Below, piece by piece: positions 1 through 6,476 of a stretch of 12,619 bases of DNA. The stretch is from Candidatus Scatoplasma merdavium (GTDB taxonomy: Bacteria; Bacillota_I; Bacilli_A; RFN20; CAG-288): assembly GCA_017694135.1 (NCBI GenBank), contig JADING010000050.1, positions 1-12,619 on the forward strand. Reading direction: 5' to 3'. The position numbers and the translations under genes were made by a program. How positions within the stretch are numbered: position 1 is the stretch's first letter; every line of letters begins with the position of its first letter. Below the pieces are notes generated by a model that was not told the origin of the DNA, searched no databases, and was given only the letters and a program-made list of their open reading frames with translations.

Positions 1-486
1 ATTGTAAATAGAAACGCTCGCTTAGTCGTTTTAGGCCAAGGGGAATGGGATATTGAGCAGAACCTCAAATACATGGCGAAAAACTACCCAGAAAACATCA
101 AAATATATCTCGGTTACAATGAAGCTTTATCCCATTTAGTTTACGCCGGCTCCGATTTCTTCTTGATGCCTTCAAAGTTTGAACCTTGTGGCTTAGGTCA
201 AATTATCGCTATGCACTATGGGACTTTACCTATTGTTTCAAAAGTCGGCGGATTGAACGATACGGTCAATTCTTATTATGATTCACAAGAGAATGCGACG
301 GGCTTCTCCTTTGCCTCTTGGGATGAAAACTGTTTTGATTACACTATCGATTACGTCGTTGACATGTATTATACGCGCCGCGATGAGGTTGATAGATTAA
401 TTGTTAATGCGATGTCTGTGGACTTTTCTTGGGACAGACAAGTCAAACAATATATTGACCTATACAAGATGCTACTATCGCGTTAA
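1..486 (+). CDS. glgA: Glycogen synthase GlgA, C-terminal part (5' end outside window)
   Basis: The frame is open from base 1 and ends at TAA 484-486, leaving 161 residues of a protein that normally has about 475. Glycogen synthase (family GT5) transfers glucose from ADP-glucose to the growing alpha-1,4-glucan in the cytoplasm. What is seen is the second Rossmann domain. The stretch LGYNEALSHLVYAGSDFFLMPS leads into the signature SKFEPCGLGQ, whose Glu (fragment residue 61) and Cys (63) match conserved active-site positions of GlgA. It is followed by YGTLPIVSKVGGLNDTV, which is typical of bacterial GlgA. The fragment ends shortly after the family's usual C-terminal helix (QVKQYIDLYKMLL), so the 3' end is intact. 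It is probably the last gene of its transcript, because a strong hairpin follows directly. The family call is firm; glucan specificity is inferred from the family. Confidence 0.93.
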   Translation: MVNRNARLVVLGQGEWDIEQNLKYMAKNYPENIKIYLGYNEALSHLVYAGSDFFLMPSKFEPCGLGQIIAMHYGTLPIVSKVGGLNDTVNSYYDSQENATGFSFASWDENCFDYTIDYVVDMYYTRRDEVDRLIVNAMSVDFSWDRQVKQYIDLYKMLLSR

Positions 487-493
487 TTAAATT

Positions 494-528
494 AAAAAAG
501 CTCCGGATTGTTAGTTTCCGGAGTTTTT
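494..528. terminator. Bidirectional intrinsic terminator between glgA and gmk
   Basis: CTCCGGA (501-507) and TCCGGAG (517-523) form a perfect 7-bp stem with a 9-nt loop. An A-run lies on the left (494-499) and a T-run on the right (524-528), so the hairpin has a U-tract when read on either strand. It serves both converging genes. The minus-strand gene's stop codon (511-513) lies in the loop. Confidence 0.88.
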
Positions 529-1074
529 GTTTTGAATGTTTTCAATGCGCTTTTGATAGTCGTTGTAGATGTAAGTGGCAACTTCATCGATAGATAGTTT
601 TTCCGTGTTTACATCGATAATGCGAGGGTCTTTGAAATTTTCATCAGCAAACCTAGTTACATCGTTTGTGAGTCTCTCTTTAATTACTTCTGGAGCGTCT
701 CCTCTTTCATACATTCGTTTTGCGCGCATTTTTTTCGAAGTGATAAGTCGATAAACGAACAGTTTTGGATCGTTGAGATTCAGGAAGGTTCTAGCCCCGG
801 TAGTTTCAACGATCAAGACCTTGTCATTCGCCATTTCGGCCTTTGAAGAACCGTAGTAATTGTGGTTGTATTCGGTCGTTTCGATGAAGGCTCCTTCATC
901 TTTCAAACGCAGAAATTCTTCTTTGGTGACAAAATGATAGTCGCTGTCTTGAACTTCACCAACCCTCATAGGTCTAGTTGTGTGGGTGACAAATTTTTTG
1001 ATATTAAATAACTTGTAGAGGGCTTTAGCGGTTTCGGTTTTTCCGCTAGCGGAAGCTCCGGTTAAAACAATCAT
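511..1074 (-). CDS. gmk: Guanylate kinase or close guanylate kinase-like NMP kinase
   Basis: This 187-residue protein is likely to phosphorylate GMP to GDP with ATP in the cytoplasm. It has a Walker A loop at residues 6-13 (GASASGKT). The GMP-binding signature follows as THTTRPMRVGE (30-40) and DYHFVTKEEF (45-54), with Arg34, Arg37, Glu65, Tyr74 and Ser76 at expected base- and phosphate-contact positions. The lid-type segment RMYERGDAPEVIKERL matches the family. Length is close to the usual 185-205. Two things are unlike textbook Gmk: the P-loop lacks the common GPSGxGK form, and the usual IDVQGA strand is VETTGA, putting Glu90 where Asp is normal. It may be the sole housekeeping enzyme or a diverged paralogue. 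The start is supported by AAAGGAG (1080-1086) and a promoter just upstream. It converges on glgA. Confidence 0.8.
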   Translation of the reverse strand: MIVLTGASASGKTETAKALYKLFNIKKFVTHTTRPMRVGEVQDSDYHFVTKEEFLRLKDEGAFIETTEYNHNYYGSSKAEMANDKVLIVETTGARTFLNLNDPKLFVYRLITSKKMRAKRMYERGDAPEVIKERLTNDVTRFADENFKDPRIIDVNTEKLSIDEVATYIYNDYQKRIENIQNKNSGN

Positions 1075-1095
1075 TTTTTCTCCTTTACGCCTAAG

Positions 1096-1124
1096 ATTTT
1101 AAAGTTAAGTCTCTTTTAAGTCAA
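1096..1124 (-). promoter_or_regulatory. Sigma-A type promoter of gmk
   Basis: Read on the minus strand, TTGACT (1119-1124) is followed by a 17-base spacer and TAAAAT (1096-1101). Both boxes match the housekeeping consensus at five of six positions. Transcription would start about 15 bases before the gmk start codon, just ahead of its ribosome binding site. Confidence 0.72.
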
Positions 1125-1133
1125 ATAAAATAT

Positions 1134-1163
1134 AAAAAGTCGCCTCCTAGCACAAGAGGCGAC
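1134..1163 (-). terminator. Intrinsic terminator of the 741-residue lipoprotein gene
   Basis: GTCGCCTC (1139-1146) and GAGGCGAC (1156-1163) form a perfect 8-bp GC-rich stem with a 9-nt loop. On the minus strand it is followed by five T (1134-1138). It lies 35 bases past the lipoprotein stop codon and separates that gene from the gmk promoter. Confidence 0.88.
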
Positions 1164-1197
1164 CTTTCAGAAAGGATAATTAGAAGAATAGGCGTGT

Positions 1198-3423
1198 TTA
1201 TTGTTGTTGGGCAAACGCAGATTCAATTAAAGCAACATTATAATTAATTTGAGTGCGTATGGTCTCATCAAGAGCCTCGGCGTCTTCACCGTATTTTAAA
1301 GTGACTGTGTTTTCGCAGCTAACCATGCTGCCAGTATAAGTGGCGACATAAGAGGTTAAATGAGTTCCATCAGCGTTAATTGTTAAATCGGTAAGAGTGC
1401 CGTAGCTTTCAAAACCAGTGAACATCGGCAATCCGTTTTCAAATCCAGAAAAGTCAGTGTTCATAGTGTATACAGTTTTATCGCTGTTAGGAATTAAAGC
1501 TTGTCCAGAGATATTGAATAAACTTAGACCTTGCCAAGCATCGCCGTAATAAGCGGAGACGCTTCCATCATCAGTCGCTGCAACATATTCACCTTCAACG
1601 TCACCAGGAACAAGGTAGAACATTGTCATTAATTCTTCACCCTTAACAGTAATGTCTGCATAAATGCTGTATTGGTCATACTCTTCATCATAGATGACCC
1701 CGATTCCATCTTCCGGAATATAATAGGCCTTATAAGTGGCGGTTTCCGGAGTGATGATAGTATATTCTACGGTGATATCAGCAGAAATTTGAGTAGTACC
1801 ATCTAATTTACCGGTAATGTAAGTTTCAGTGAAAGTAGGATCAGCTAAAGAAGTATCAGGTGCTGTGGGTGTCCATTCTTCTTCGGCGCCATCTTCTAAG
1901 ACGCTGTAAGTGTAAGTGACACCACTAACCAAAGATTGACCATCGGCAGTGTAACCTACTACGGAGTGGAAATCGATGGTGATAGAGCCATCAGCGTTGA
2001 CAGTTAAAGTTCCGATATCAGGGTATTGACCGACGCTTTCATCCATATATCCACCGAAAGCGAGAGCGGCGATGTAATCAGCGTTGATACCGACATAGGT
2101 ATAAGCAGTATCACCTTCCGCTTTATAAAAGTCAGTATCGTAGAACATGGCGTATGGCGCTAACGAGTATTGTCCGATGGCCTGAGTGACAAAGCTGGCC
2201 CAGCTTGTTACGCCTTCCATGACAGGAGTGAAACCTGCCTGACCGGTAACTGCGTCATTAACGTATTGATAAGCAGTTTGATCAGCGTACAAGTAGTTGA
2301 CTTGATCAGTTACTTCCATAACGCCATCATCGTTTGGCTCTAAAGCTTGAATCAAAGCTTGATCTTCACTAACTTCAACGTGATTTTGGAACAAGTTGTT
2401 TGTTTCACCATCAAGAATCTGATAGGCAGTAGTAGTGACTTCGTAGTTTTGAGTCGCGGCTAATAAACTAGCTGTATCAGCATCAACACCTTGAGTTAAC
2501 GCTTTGTCTTCCGCTAAGAGAGCATCGAGTTCCGGAATGGAGGCGGTTCCGATGTCAGATAAAGTGATGAGAGTTGCTTCTTCAGGAATGATGTATTTTC
2601 CAGTTTCGTTAGGAACTAAAGAGAGGTTGATGTTCCCTTCATTATCGATAGCGATTCTAGCGCCATCAATCAAATCTAAATAAGTGTCGTCGTTATAAAC
2701 GATAGAGAATTCGAGAATAGTTTGAATAACCCATTCGTTAGTGGTAGTGAAGCTACCATCAGTTTCTAAAGTGAGTTCATCAGCTGCCAAATCTATTTCT
2801 CCGGTAGGTTCATTGGTAGAAGGATCATACTCGTATAACCAAGACAAGGTATCGTAGAAAGTCGAAGGGACATAATAGACTCCATCCATCGTTTGATAGT
2901 ATGCTGCTTGCTTAACTTGAACAACCCCGTCAATTATTTCGTAATTGAAGGCGGCTGTGAGTTCATCTTTACCGCTTCCAAAGGTCCGATCAAGATAGCC
3001 GGTAAGTCCGTCGTTTACGTAATAGTTTTCACCGTAATTAATTACAGCCGGGGAATAATATCCCTTTTCGCGGTTAAGAACGCCTTTTATCGGATCAGTT
3101 CTTCCTTGAACCGTTAAAGAATTAATGGTCCAAGAGTAGGACTTAGCGTCAATAACGACTTCTTTTAGTCTGTCGATGGCTTCTTGTGCAGTAACAGTGT
3201 CAGTGCCAGTGCTAGTTGAGCTCGATGAACTAGACGTTTCAGAAGAGCTAACTGTGGTTAAAGATTCGCTGCTAGTTGTTTGACTGCTAGTTGCTTCAGA
3301 ACTGGAAGTGGTTTCCGTTTCGCTGCTAGTAGAAGTACTACTAATTATTGTTCCATCGCATGCCACTAACCCTGTAAGCAAAGATGCCGCCAGTAAGGGC
3401 AAAAAAAGTTTTTTGGTTTTCAT
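1198..3423 (-). CDS. Large secreted lipoprotein with Ser/Thr-rich linker, function unknown
   Basis: This 741-residue protein starts with a lipoprotein signal peptide: MKTKK, a hydrophobic stretch, and lipobox LVAC with Cys22 as the lipidation site. Residues about 27-75 are almost entirely Ser/Thr with scattered Glu, a flexible linker that would hold the rest away from the membrane. The remaining ~660 residues are acidic, rich in Tyr, Thr and Asp, have no membrane segment, and look beta-rich. Three short similar motifs, LTLETDGSF (217-225), LTVNADGSI (473-481) and LTINADGTH (680-688), suggest repeated beta-hairpins or domains. I recognise no enzyme motif. The FTTTN..VI stretch near 225-233 resembles YTTTN..VI at 192-200 in the lipoprotein encoded just upstream, and the overall plan is the same. 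A ribosome binding site (GGAAAGGA) precedes the ATG. A substrate-binding, adhesion or cell-surface structural role is possible, but none is shown. Confidence 0.82.
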   Translation of the reverse strand: MKTKKLFLPLLAASLLTGLVACDGTIISSTSTSSETETTSSSEATSSQTTSSESLTTVSSSETSSSSSSTSTGTDTVTAQEAIDRLKEVVIDAKSYSWTINSLTVQGRTDPIKGVLNREKGYYSPAVINYGENYYVNDGLTGYLDRTFGSGKDELTAAFNYEIIDGVVQVKQAAYYQTMDGVYYVPSTFYDTLSWLYEYDPSTNEPTGEIDLAADELTLETDGSFTTTNEWVIQTILEFSIVYNDDTYLDLIDGARIAIDNEGNINLSLVPNETGKYIIPEEATLITLSDIGTASIPELDALLAEDKALTQGVDADTASLLAATQNYEVTTTAYQILDGETNNLFQNHVEVSEDQALIQALEPNDDGVMEVTDQVNYLYADQTAYQYVNDAVTGQAGFTPVMEGVTSWASFVTQAIGQYSLAPYAMFYDTDFYKAEGDTAYTYVGINADYIAALAFGGYMDESVGQYPDIGTLTVNADGSITIDFHSVVGYTADGQSLVSGVTYTYSVLEDGAEEEWTPTAPDTSLADPTFTETYITGKLDGTTQISADITVEYTIITPETATYKAYYIPEDGIGVIYDEEYDQYSIYADITVKGEELMTMFYLVPGDVEGEYVAATDDGSVSAYYGDAWQGLSLFNISGQALIPNSDKTVYTMNTDFSGFENGLPMFTGFESYGTLTDLTINADGTHLTSYVATYTGSMVSCENTVTLKYGEDAEALDETIRTQINYNVALIESAFAQQQ

Positions 3424-3521
3424 GATAAGTTTTTCCTTTCCAAAACGTATATTTATTTTTTACACCTAAGGAAAGTTAAATGCAATAGGGAGTTTAAAGT
3501 TTTAAGAAATTTTTTAAATCT

Positions 3522-3542
3522 AAACATACTATGTATGTTTAA
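3522..3542. repeat. Perfect 9-bp palindrome, possible operator upstream of the 741-residue lipoprotein gene
   Basis: TAAACATAC (3522-3530) and its exact reverse complement GTATGTTTA (3534-3542) flank a 3-base centre, TAT. It lies about 100 bases upstream of the lipoprotein start codon. It has no U-run on either side, so it is not a terminator. The two-fold symmetry fits a dimeric regulator binding site or a 5' UTR hairpin; no specific regulator motif is recognised. Confidence 0.5.
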
Positions 3543-3546
3543 AAAG

Positions 3547-3570
3547 TTATATAGCAAATTATATAGCAAA
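3547..3570. repeat. Tandem 12-bp direct repeat
   Basis: TTATATAGCAAA occurs twice in direct succession (3547-3558, 3559-3570) without mismatch. On the minus strand each copy contains a TATA-rich, -10-like sequence (TATAAT or TATAAC), so it could be a duplicated promoter element for the lipoprotein gene downstream. No convincing -35 box is seen. Confidence 0.6.
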
Positions 3571-3572
3571 TT

Positions 3573-3604
3573 AAAAAAGAGATTGTTATGTTTAACAATC
3601 TCTT
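3573..3604 (-). terminator. Intrinsic terminator of the 516-residue lipoprotein gene
   Basis: AAGAGATTGTTA (3577-3588) and TAACAATCTCTT (3593-3604) form a perfect 12-bp stem with a 4-nt loop. The minus-strand transcript then runs into six T (3573-3578). It lies 17 bases past the stop codon of the upstream lipoprotein gene. Confidence 0.88.
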
Positions 3605-3621
3605 AAGAGTGATTGAATTTA

Positions 3622-5172
3622 TTAAGCGATAGTCGGATTAGTGGTGATATCGTTATCGACTTCAGTTGGATCAGGAGTGGAGAATTCTGATTGGAAGGCA
3701 TCGATGGCGACATTGACATTCATTCCGTCTAAGCTAGTTAAATACGGATTGGTCATACCGGATAAGAAGAAAGGTATATCTTGGGTAGGCGTATAAGCGG
3801 AGATAGCAACAAACGGATTAGTCATGTTGTAACCTGTGAGAAGAGAGAAGATGTTATCGACATCGTATATTCCGTAGTATCCGTATTCGTTGGCAGTTTC
3901 AGGAACAGTGGGCTGAGCAAAGTCGATGTTAGAGAAGATGCCTTTGATAGGAACAACAAGTTGAGAGAAAGCAACCTTTTCTAAAGTCTGACTCTGTGTA
4001 ACGTATTTACCAGTATCTTCATTGTATGTACGGCTGGTATATAAAACAGTAGTATCGCTGGTCTTTTCGTAGTGGATGGTTTGAAGAGGATTCTCGTAAT
4101 CGACAACTAAAGTTGCATCCTCGCCTTCACCAGTAATAACGTATTGATACTGGTTGATTTCGTAGCTGTCAGCATCGTAAGCGACTTTGAAGTTCGCGAT
4201 AGGGAGCTGTCCGAGGAGCTGAAGCGAGCCTTGTTCATTTTGACCAAAAATGCTGGTGTAAGCCATTGTGTTAATGGTTAAAGATTCCTGATTCAAGATA
4301 TCCAAATATTCTTCATCGAGAGCTTTAGTGGCCGGGGTGTATTCTTTCAATGCTGATTCAATACCGCTGTTAAAAGTCGAACCAATGTTATAAAGATAAC
4401 CTTCAACATCAGAATAAACGACGTGGTAAATGCCATCTTCATCGATGTTTAAGTTAATTAGTAAGCGGTCGTTGTTTCTAACTTTGACAGAAGTGAAAGT
4501 GACCGATTCAAAGACATCGGTAAAAGCGATATTGGAATCGATTTCTAAAGCGAAAGTTCCAGCGAAAGCGTTGATGACGTTTTTGTTAGTAGTGGTGTAA
4601 GACTGACCTTCTTTAGTGAAATTAGCTTCGGCTAAATCATCAGCAGTTAATGTCGCTAAATAATTGGCTTCATCTAAGGTGATGTATTCGATACCGCCAT
4701 CTTCACTTATGACATATTGAACGTTTCCATAAGAGGTGCCATATTCGCCGTTATCAAAGTAAGACATGATGCAGTCTTGACCTAAGTGAGTAGTTTTAAA
4801 ATATCCGGCGCTGACATATCCGTAATAAATGTATCCTTCAGGGATATTGTAGTTGTCAGAATAAGTTAAGCCGTTGTAAGTGTACTGGGTGGTGTAGTTG
4901 CCTTTTTGGCTTTCTGTAATCTGACTGACAAGTTCTTCGAAAGTCAAATCGTTGACGATTTGAGATGAAGAAGAGGAAGATGATGAGCTTGATGATGAAG
5001 AAGAGCTTCCCGAAGTTATTGAAGAACTTTGAGAAGATTCAGAAGAAGAGGAAGTCTCAGAAGAACTAGTTGAAGCAGAAGAACTAGAAGATGAGGAAGT
5101 GCCTTCTTCGCAAGCAGCTAAACTCAAAGAAGTTATAGCTAATATTGATAAAGCAAATAGTTTTCTTTTCAT
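3622..5172 (-). CDS. Secreted poly-serine-linker lipoprotein, function unknown
   Basis: This 516-residue protein has a signal peptide (MKRKLFALSILAITSLSLAAC) with lipobox LAAC and Cys21 as the predicted lipid-modified residue. Residues 26-70 are a near-pure serine linker, including 15 consecutive Ser at 56-70. The linker codons are mixed (TCT, TCA, TCC, AGC). The body of about 445 residues is acidic, Tyr/Thr/Asn-rich, lacks membrane helices and contains no catalytic motif I recognise. It resembles the next gene's product in plan and in a YTTTN..VI stretch (192-200), so the two are probably distant paralogues. The ribosome binding site GAAAGGA precedes the ATG. The gene has its own terminator, and no clear terminator separates it from the DUF3137-type gene 82 bases upstream, so some readthrough from there is possible. 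Confidence 0.82.
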   Translation of the reverse strand: MKRKLFALSILAITSLSLAACEEGTSSSSSSSASTSSSETSSSSESSQSSSITSGSSSSSSSSSSSSSSSQIVNDLTFEELVSQITESQKGNYTTQYTYNGLTYSDNYNIPEGYIYYGYVSAGYFKTTHLGQDCIMSYFDNGEYGTSYGNVQYVISEDGGIEYITLDEANYLATLTADDLAEANFTKEGQSYTTTNKNVINAFAGTFALEIDSNIAFTDVFESVTFTSVKVRNNDRLLINLNIDEDGIYHVVYSDVEGYLYNIGSTFNSGIESALKEYTPATKALDEEYLDILNQESLTINTMAYTSIFGQNEQGSLQLLGQLPIANFKVAYDADSYEINQYQYVITGEGEDATLVVDYENPLQTIHYEKTSDTTVLYTSRTYNEDTGKYVTQSQTLEKVAFSQLVVPIKGIFSNIDFAQPTVPETANEYGYYGIYDVDNIFSLLTGYNMTNPFVAISAYTPTQDIPFFLSGMTNPYLTSLDGMNVNVAIDAFQSEFSTPDPTEVDNDITTNPTIA

Positions 5173-5204
5173 AAGTAAAATTTCCTTTCGTGGTTAACGG
5201 GTTT

Positions 5205-5233
5205 ATTTAAGCACGTTAAAAGACAATTTTCAA
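5205..5233 (-). promoter_or_regulatory. Probable promoter of the 516-residue lipoprotein gene
   Basis: On the minus strand TTGAAA (5228-5233) is followed by 17 bases and TTAAAT (5205-5210). The spacing is ideal and the -35 box good; the -10 box is moderate. The start point would lie about 25 bases before the start codon, leaving room for the ribosome binding site. Confidence 0.5.
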
Positions 5234-5254
5234 CGCCTATTTATAGATTATTAA

Positions 5255-6190
5255 TTAAAGAGTATGAGAATAATATTCGATATAGAGGAGTTTAAAAAGG
5301 TTGTATGGGAGCAAAACTTCCTGTTTAAATTGCATCACGTAATTGTAATCGACCTTTTTTGCGAGTGAATAGTAAAAATCAGTGACATAATAATCAAAAT
5401 AGAAACAGGCTTTGTCTTTTTTAAAATAGGCAGAAACGTAGCCTTTATACATTTCGTGGAGCTCAATTATTCCATAAATTAGCGGAGTTGAGAGAATTTG
5501 AAGTGTAACGTAAGGTTCCGCATCGCTTGTAACTTTGTAAAGTTCGTTGAATTTGATCGATTCAGAAATCGCTTCGTTTGGTAAGTTGACTTTATTAAAA
5601 AGAGAAAACTTGTTTTTTCTTTCGATTAACAATTCGTGCTCGTTCGTTTTATTTAAATCGAATTCGATATAGCGCCCTTTTGGGTGGTAGTTTTTTTTCT
5701 CTTGTTTTTTGTAAGCTTGAATTAAAGATATATTTCTTTCAAATCCGAAAGAGCGGAAATTAAATCCATCGATTTTTCCTTCGTAGTAAGATGCGCTTAT
5801 TGGATCGGGAATCTTCTTTGCGCATTTAGATAAATCGGCTCGCATTTTACTTAAATCAACTTTGAAGCGGTAGTTGAATTCTTCGTAATAGTCACCTTTT
5901 AGAATTGGGGAGAGAGTTTGGAAAAAGCGTTCGCGATATTTGATGACTTGCCTGATGCTTAGAAAAATAAACGTTGGAAGCAAGCAGAAAAAAGACAGGG
6001 GAGCAAAGACGATTAAAACAATTTTAGTGGCAGTGTTTATATTGTCTTGAGCGATGGTAACAAAAATGCCAAGTCCAAAGCCGCCAGCTCCAAATACGGA
6101 AGCGAGGACAATGAATAAAACTAATAAAAACAATCTTATTTTGCGGCTTTTATTAAGGGTGTCTATCGCATTGTTGATTTCTTGTTCCAT
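5255..6190 (-). CDS. DUF3137-type membrane protein
   Basis: This 311-residue protein has a short charged N-terminus, two membrane helices (about 19-46 and 57-79), and a cytoplasmic-looking C-terminal domain of about 230 residues. The domain pattern GRYIEFDLNK, then NEAISESIKFNELYKVTSDAEPYV, then LQILSTPLIYGIIEL fits what I remember of the DUF3137 family, whose function is unknown. The two-helix-plus-domain layout also fits. The start codon is unusual because the 25 bases before it hold no Shine-Dalgarno sequence, only an AT-rich stretch with a -10-like box six bases upstream of the ATG. No later Met would keep the first helix, so the start is probably right. It follows the tRNA-fMet terminator and precedes the lipoprotein gene. 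The family assignment is from memory of the pattern, not a search. Confidence 0.7.
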   Translation of the reverse strand: MEQEINNAIDTLNKSRKIRLFLLVLFIVLASVFGAGGFGLGIFVTIAQDNINTATKIVLIVFAPLSFFCLLPTFIFLSIRQVIKYRERFFQTLSPILKGDYYEEFNYRFKVDLSKMRADLSKCAKKIPDPISASYYEGKIDGFNFRSFGFERNISLIQAYKKQEKKNYHPKGRYIEFDLNKTNEHELLIERKNKFSLFNKVNLPNEAISESIKFNELYKVTSDAEPYVTLQILSTPLIYGIIELHEMYKGYVSAYFKKDKACFYFDYYVTDFYYSLAKKVDYNYVMQFKQEVLLPYNLFKLLYIEYYSHTL

Positions 6191-6196
6191 AAATTT

Positions 6197-6226
6197 ATTT
6201 TAAAAGAAAAAAAGCCGCCGCTTCAA
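6197..6226 (-). promoter_or_regulatory. Possible promoter for a leaderless DUF3137-type mRNA
   Basis: On the minus strand TTGAAG (6221-6226) lies 18 bases from TAAAAT (6197-6202), which ends six bases before the ATG. Transcription would begin at or next to the start codon, in line with the missing ribosome binding site. The -35 box lies inside the tRNA terminator hairpin. This is an inference from motif matches in AT-rich DNA. Confidence 0.4.
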
Positions 6227-6235
6227 GCGACAGCT
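6207..6235 (-). terminator. Intrinsic terminator of tRNA-fMet
   Basis: On the minus strand AGCTGTCGCT and AGCGGCGGCT (plus-strand 6226-6235 and 6213-6222) pair over 10 bp, two of them G-U in RNA, around a 3-nt loop. Seven T (plus-strand A-run, 6207-6213) follow. It starts 15 bases past the tRNA 3' end. Confidence 0.85.
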
Positions 6236-6249
6236 GAATTATCTCAATA

Positions 6250-6321
6250 TTGCGGAGGCAAGATTTGAACTTGCGACCTCCAGGTTATGAGCCTGGCAAG
6301 CTACCACTGCTCTACTCCGCG
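6250..6321 (-). tRNA. Initiator tRNA-fMet (anticodon CAT)
   Basis: The 72 bases fold as a complete cloverleaf ending at discriminator A73, with anticodon CAT at 6287-6289. It is the initiator and not the elongator for two reasons. The first acceptor pair is the unpaired C1-A72 combination that the formyltransferase uses for recognition, and the D-stem has A11-U24, the purine-pyrimidine pair typical of bacterial initiators. The T-loop is TTCAAAT. Two deviations stand out. The anticodon stem reads CCAGG/CCTGG, so only two of the three usual consecutive G-C pairs (30-40, 31-39) are present and 29-41 is A-U. The 3' CCA is not encoded (the next bases are TAT), so it must be added by a tRNA nucleotidyltransferase. 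It stands alone with its own promoter and terminator. Confidence 0.95.
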
Positions 6322-6344
6322 ATGCGCATTTTTAGTGCTTGATT

Positions 6345-6373
6345 AGTATATATTCATTTTCTTAGCTTTGCAA
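6345..6373 (-). promoter_or_regulatory. Promoter of tRNA-fMet
   Basis: On the minus strand TTGCAA (6368-6373), a 17-base spacer, and TATACT (6345-6350) precede the tRNA by about 23 bases. Spacing and -10 box fit a housekeeping promoter. Confidence 0.68.
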
Positions 6374-6476
6374 GTGCAATGTTGGCTCTAACTAGTGAAA
6401 ACAACGAGAAATTGTGCAAAGGTAGTTACTTAACTTCAGATTAAATGTTATTCTTTTTTTGTAGGAGAATGAATTT

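Noticed and set aside
2893..3117. Plus-strand open frame of 74 codons inside the lipoprotein gene
   Set aside because: It lies fully antisense within a well-supported gene, with no ribosome binding site or family pattern.
3457..3485. TTGCAT with 17-base spacing to TAAAAA as promoter of the 741-residue lipoprotein gene
   Set aside because: The -35 box matches at only three positions and the region is AT-rich, so the match is too weak to list.
3522..3542. Palindrome as an intrinsic terminator
   Set aside because: There is no U-tract on either strand after the stem, and a proper terminator already lies nearby at 3573-3604.
3781..3984. Plus-strand open frame of 67 codons inside the 516-residue lipoprotein gene
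   Set aside because: Antisense shadow of a real gene with no translation signals of its own.
4963..5097. Poly-serine DNA as a phase-variable microsatellite
   Set aside because: Serine codons are mixed and irregular, so there is no uniform short repeat for slippage.
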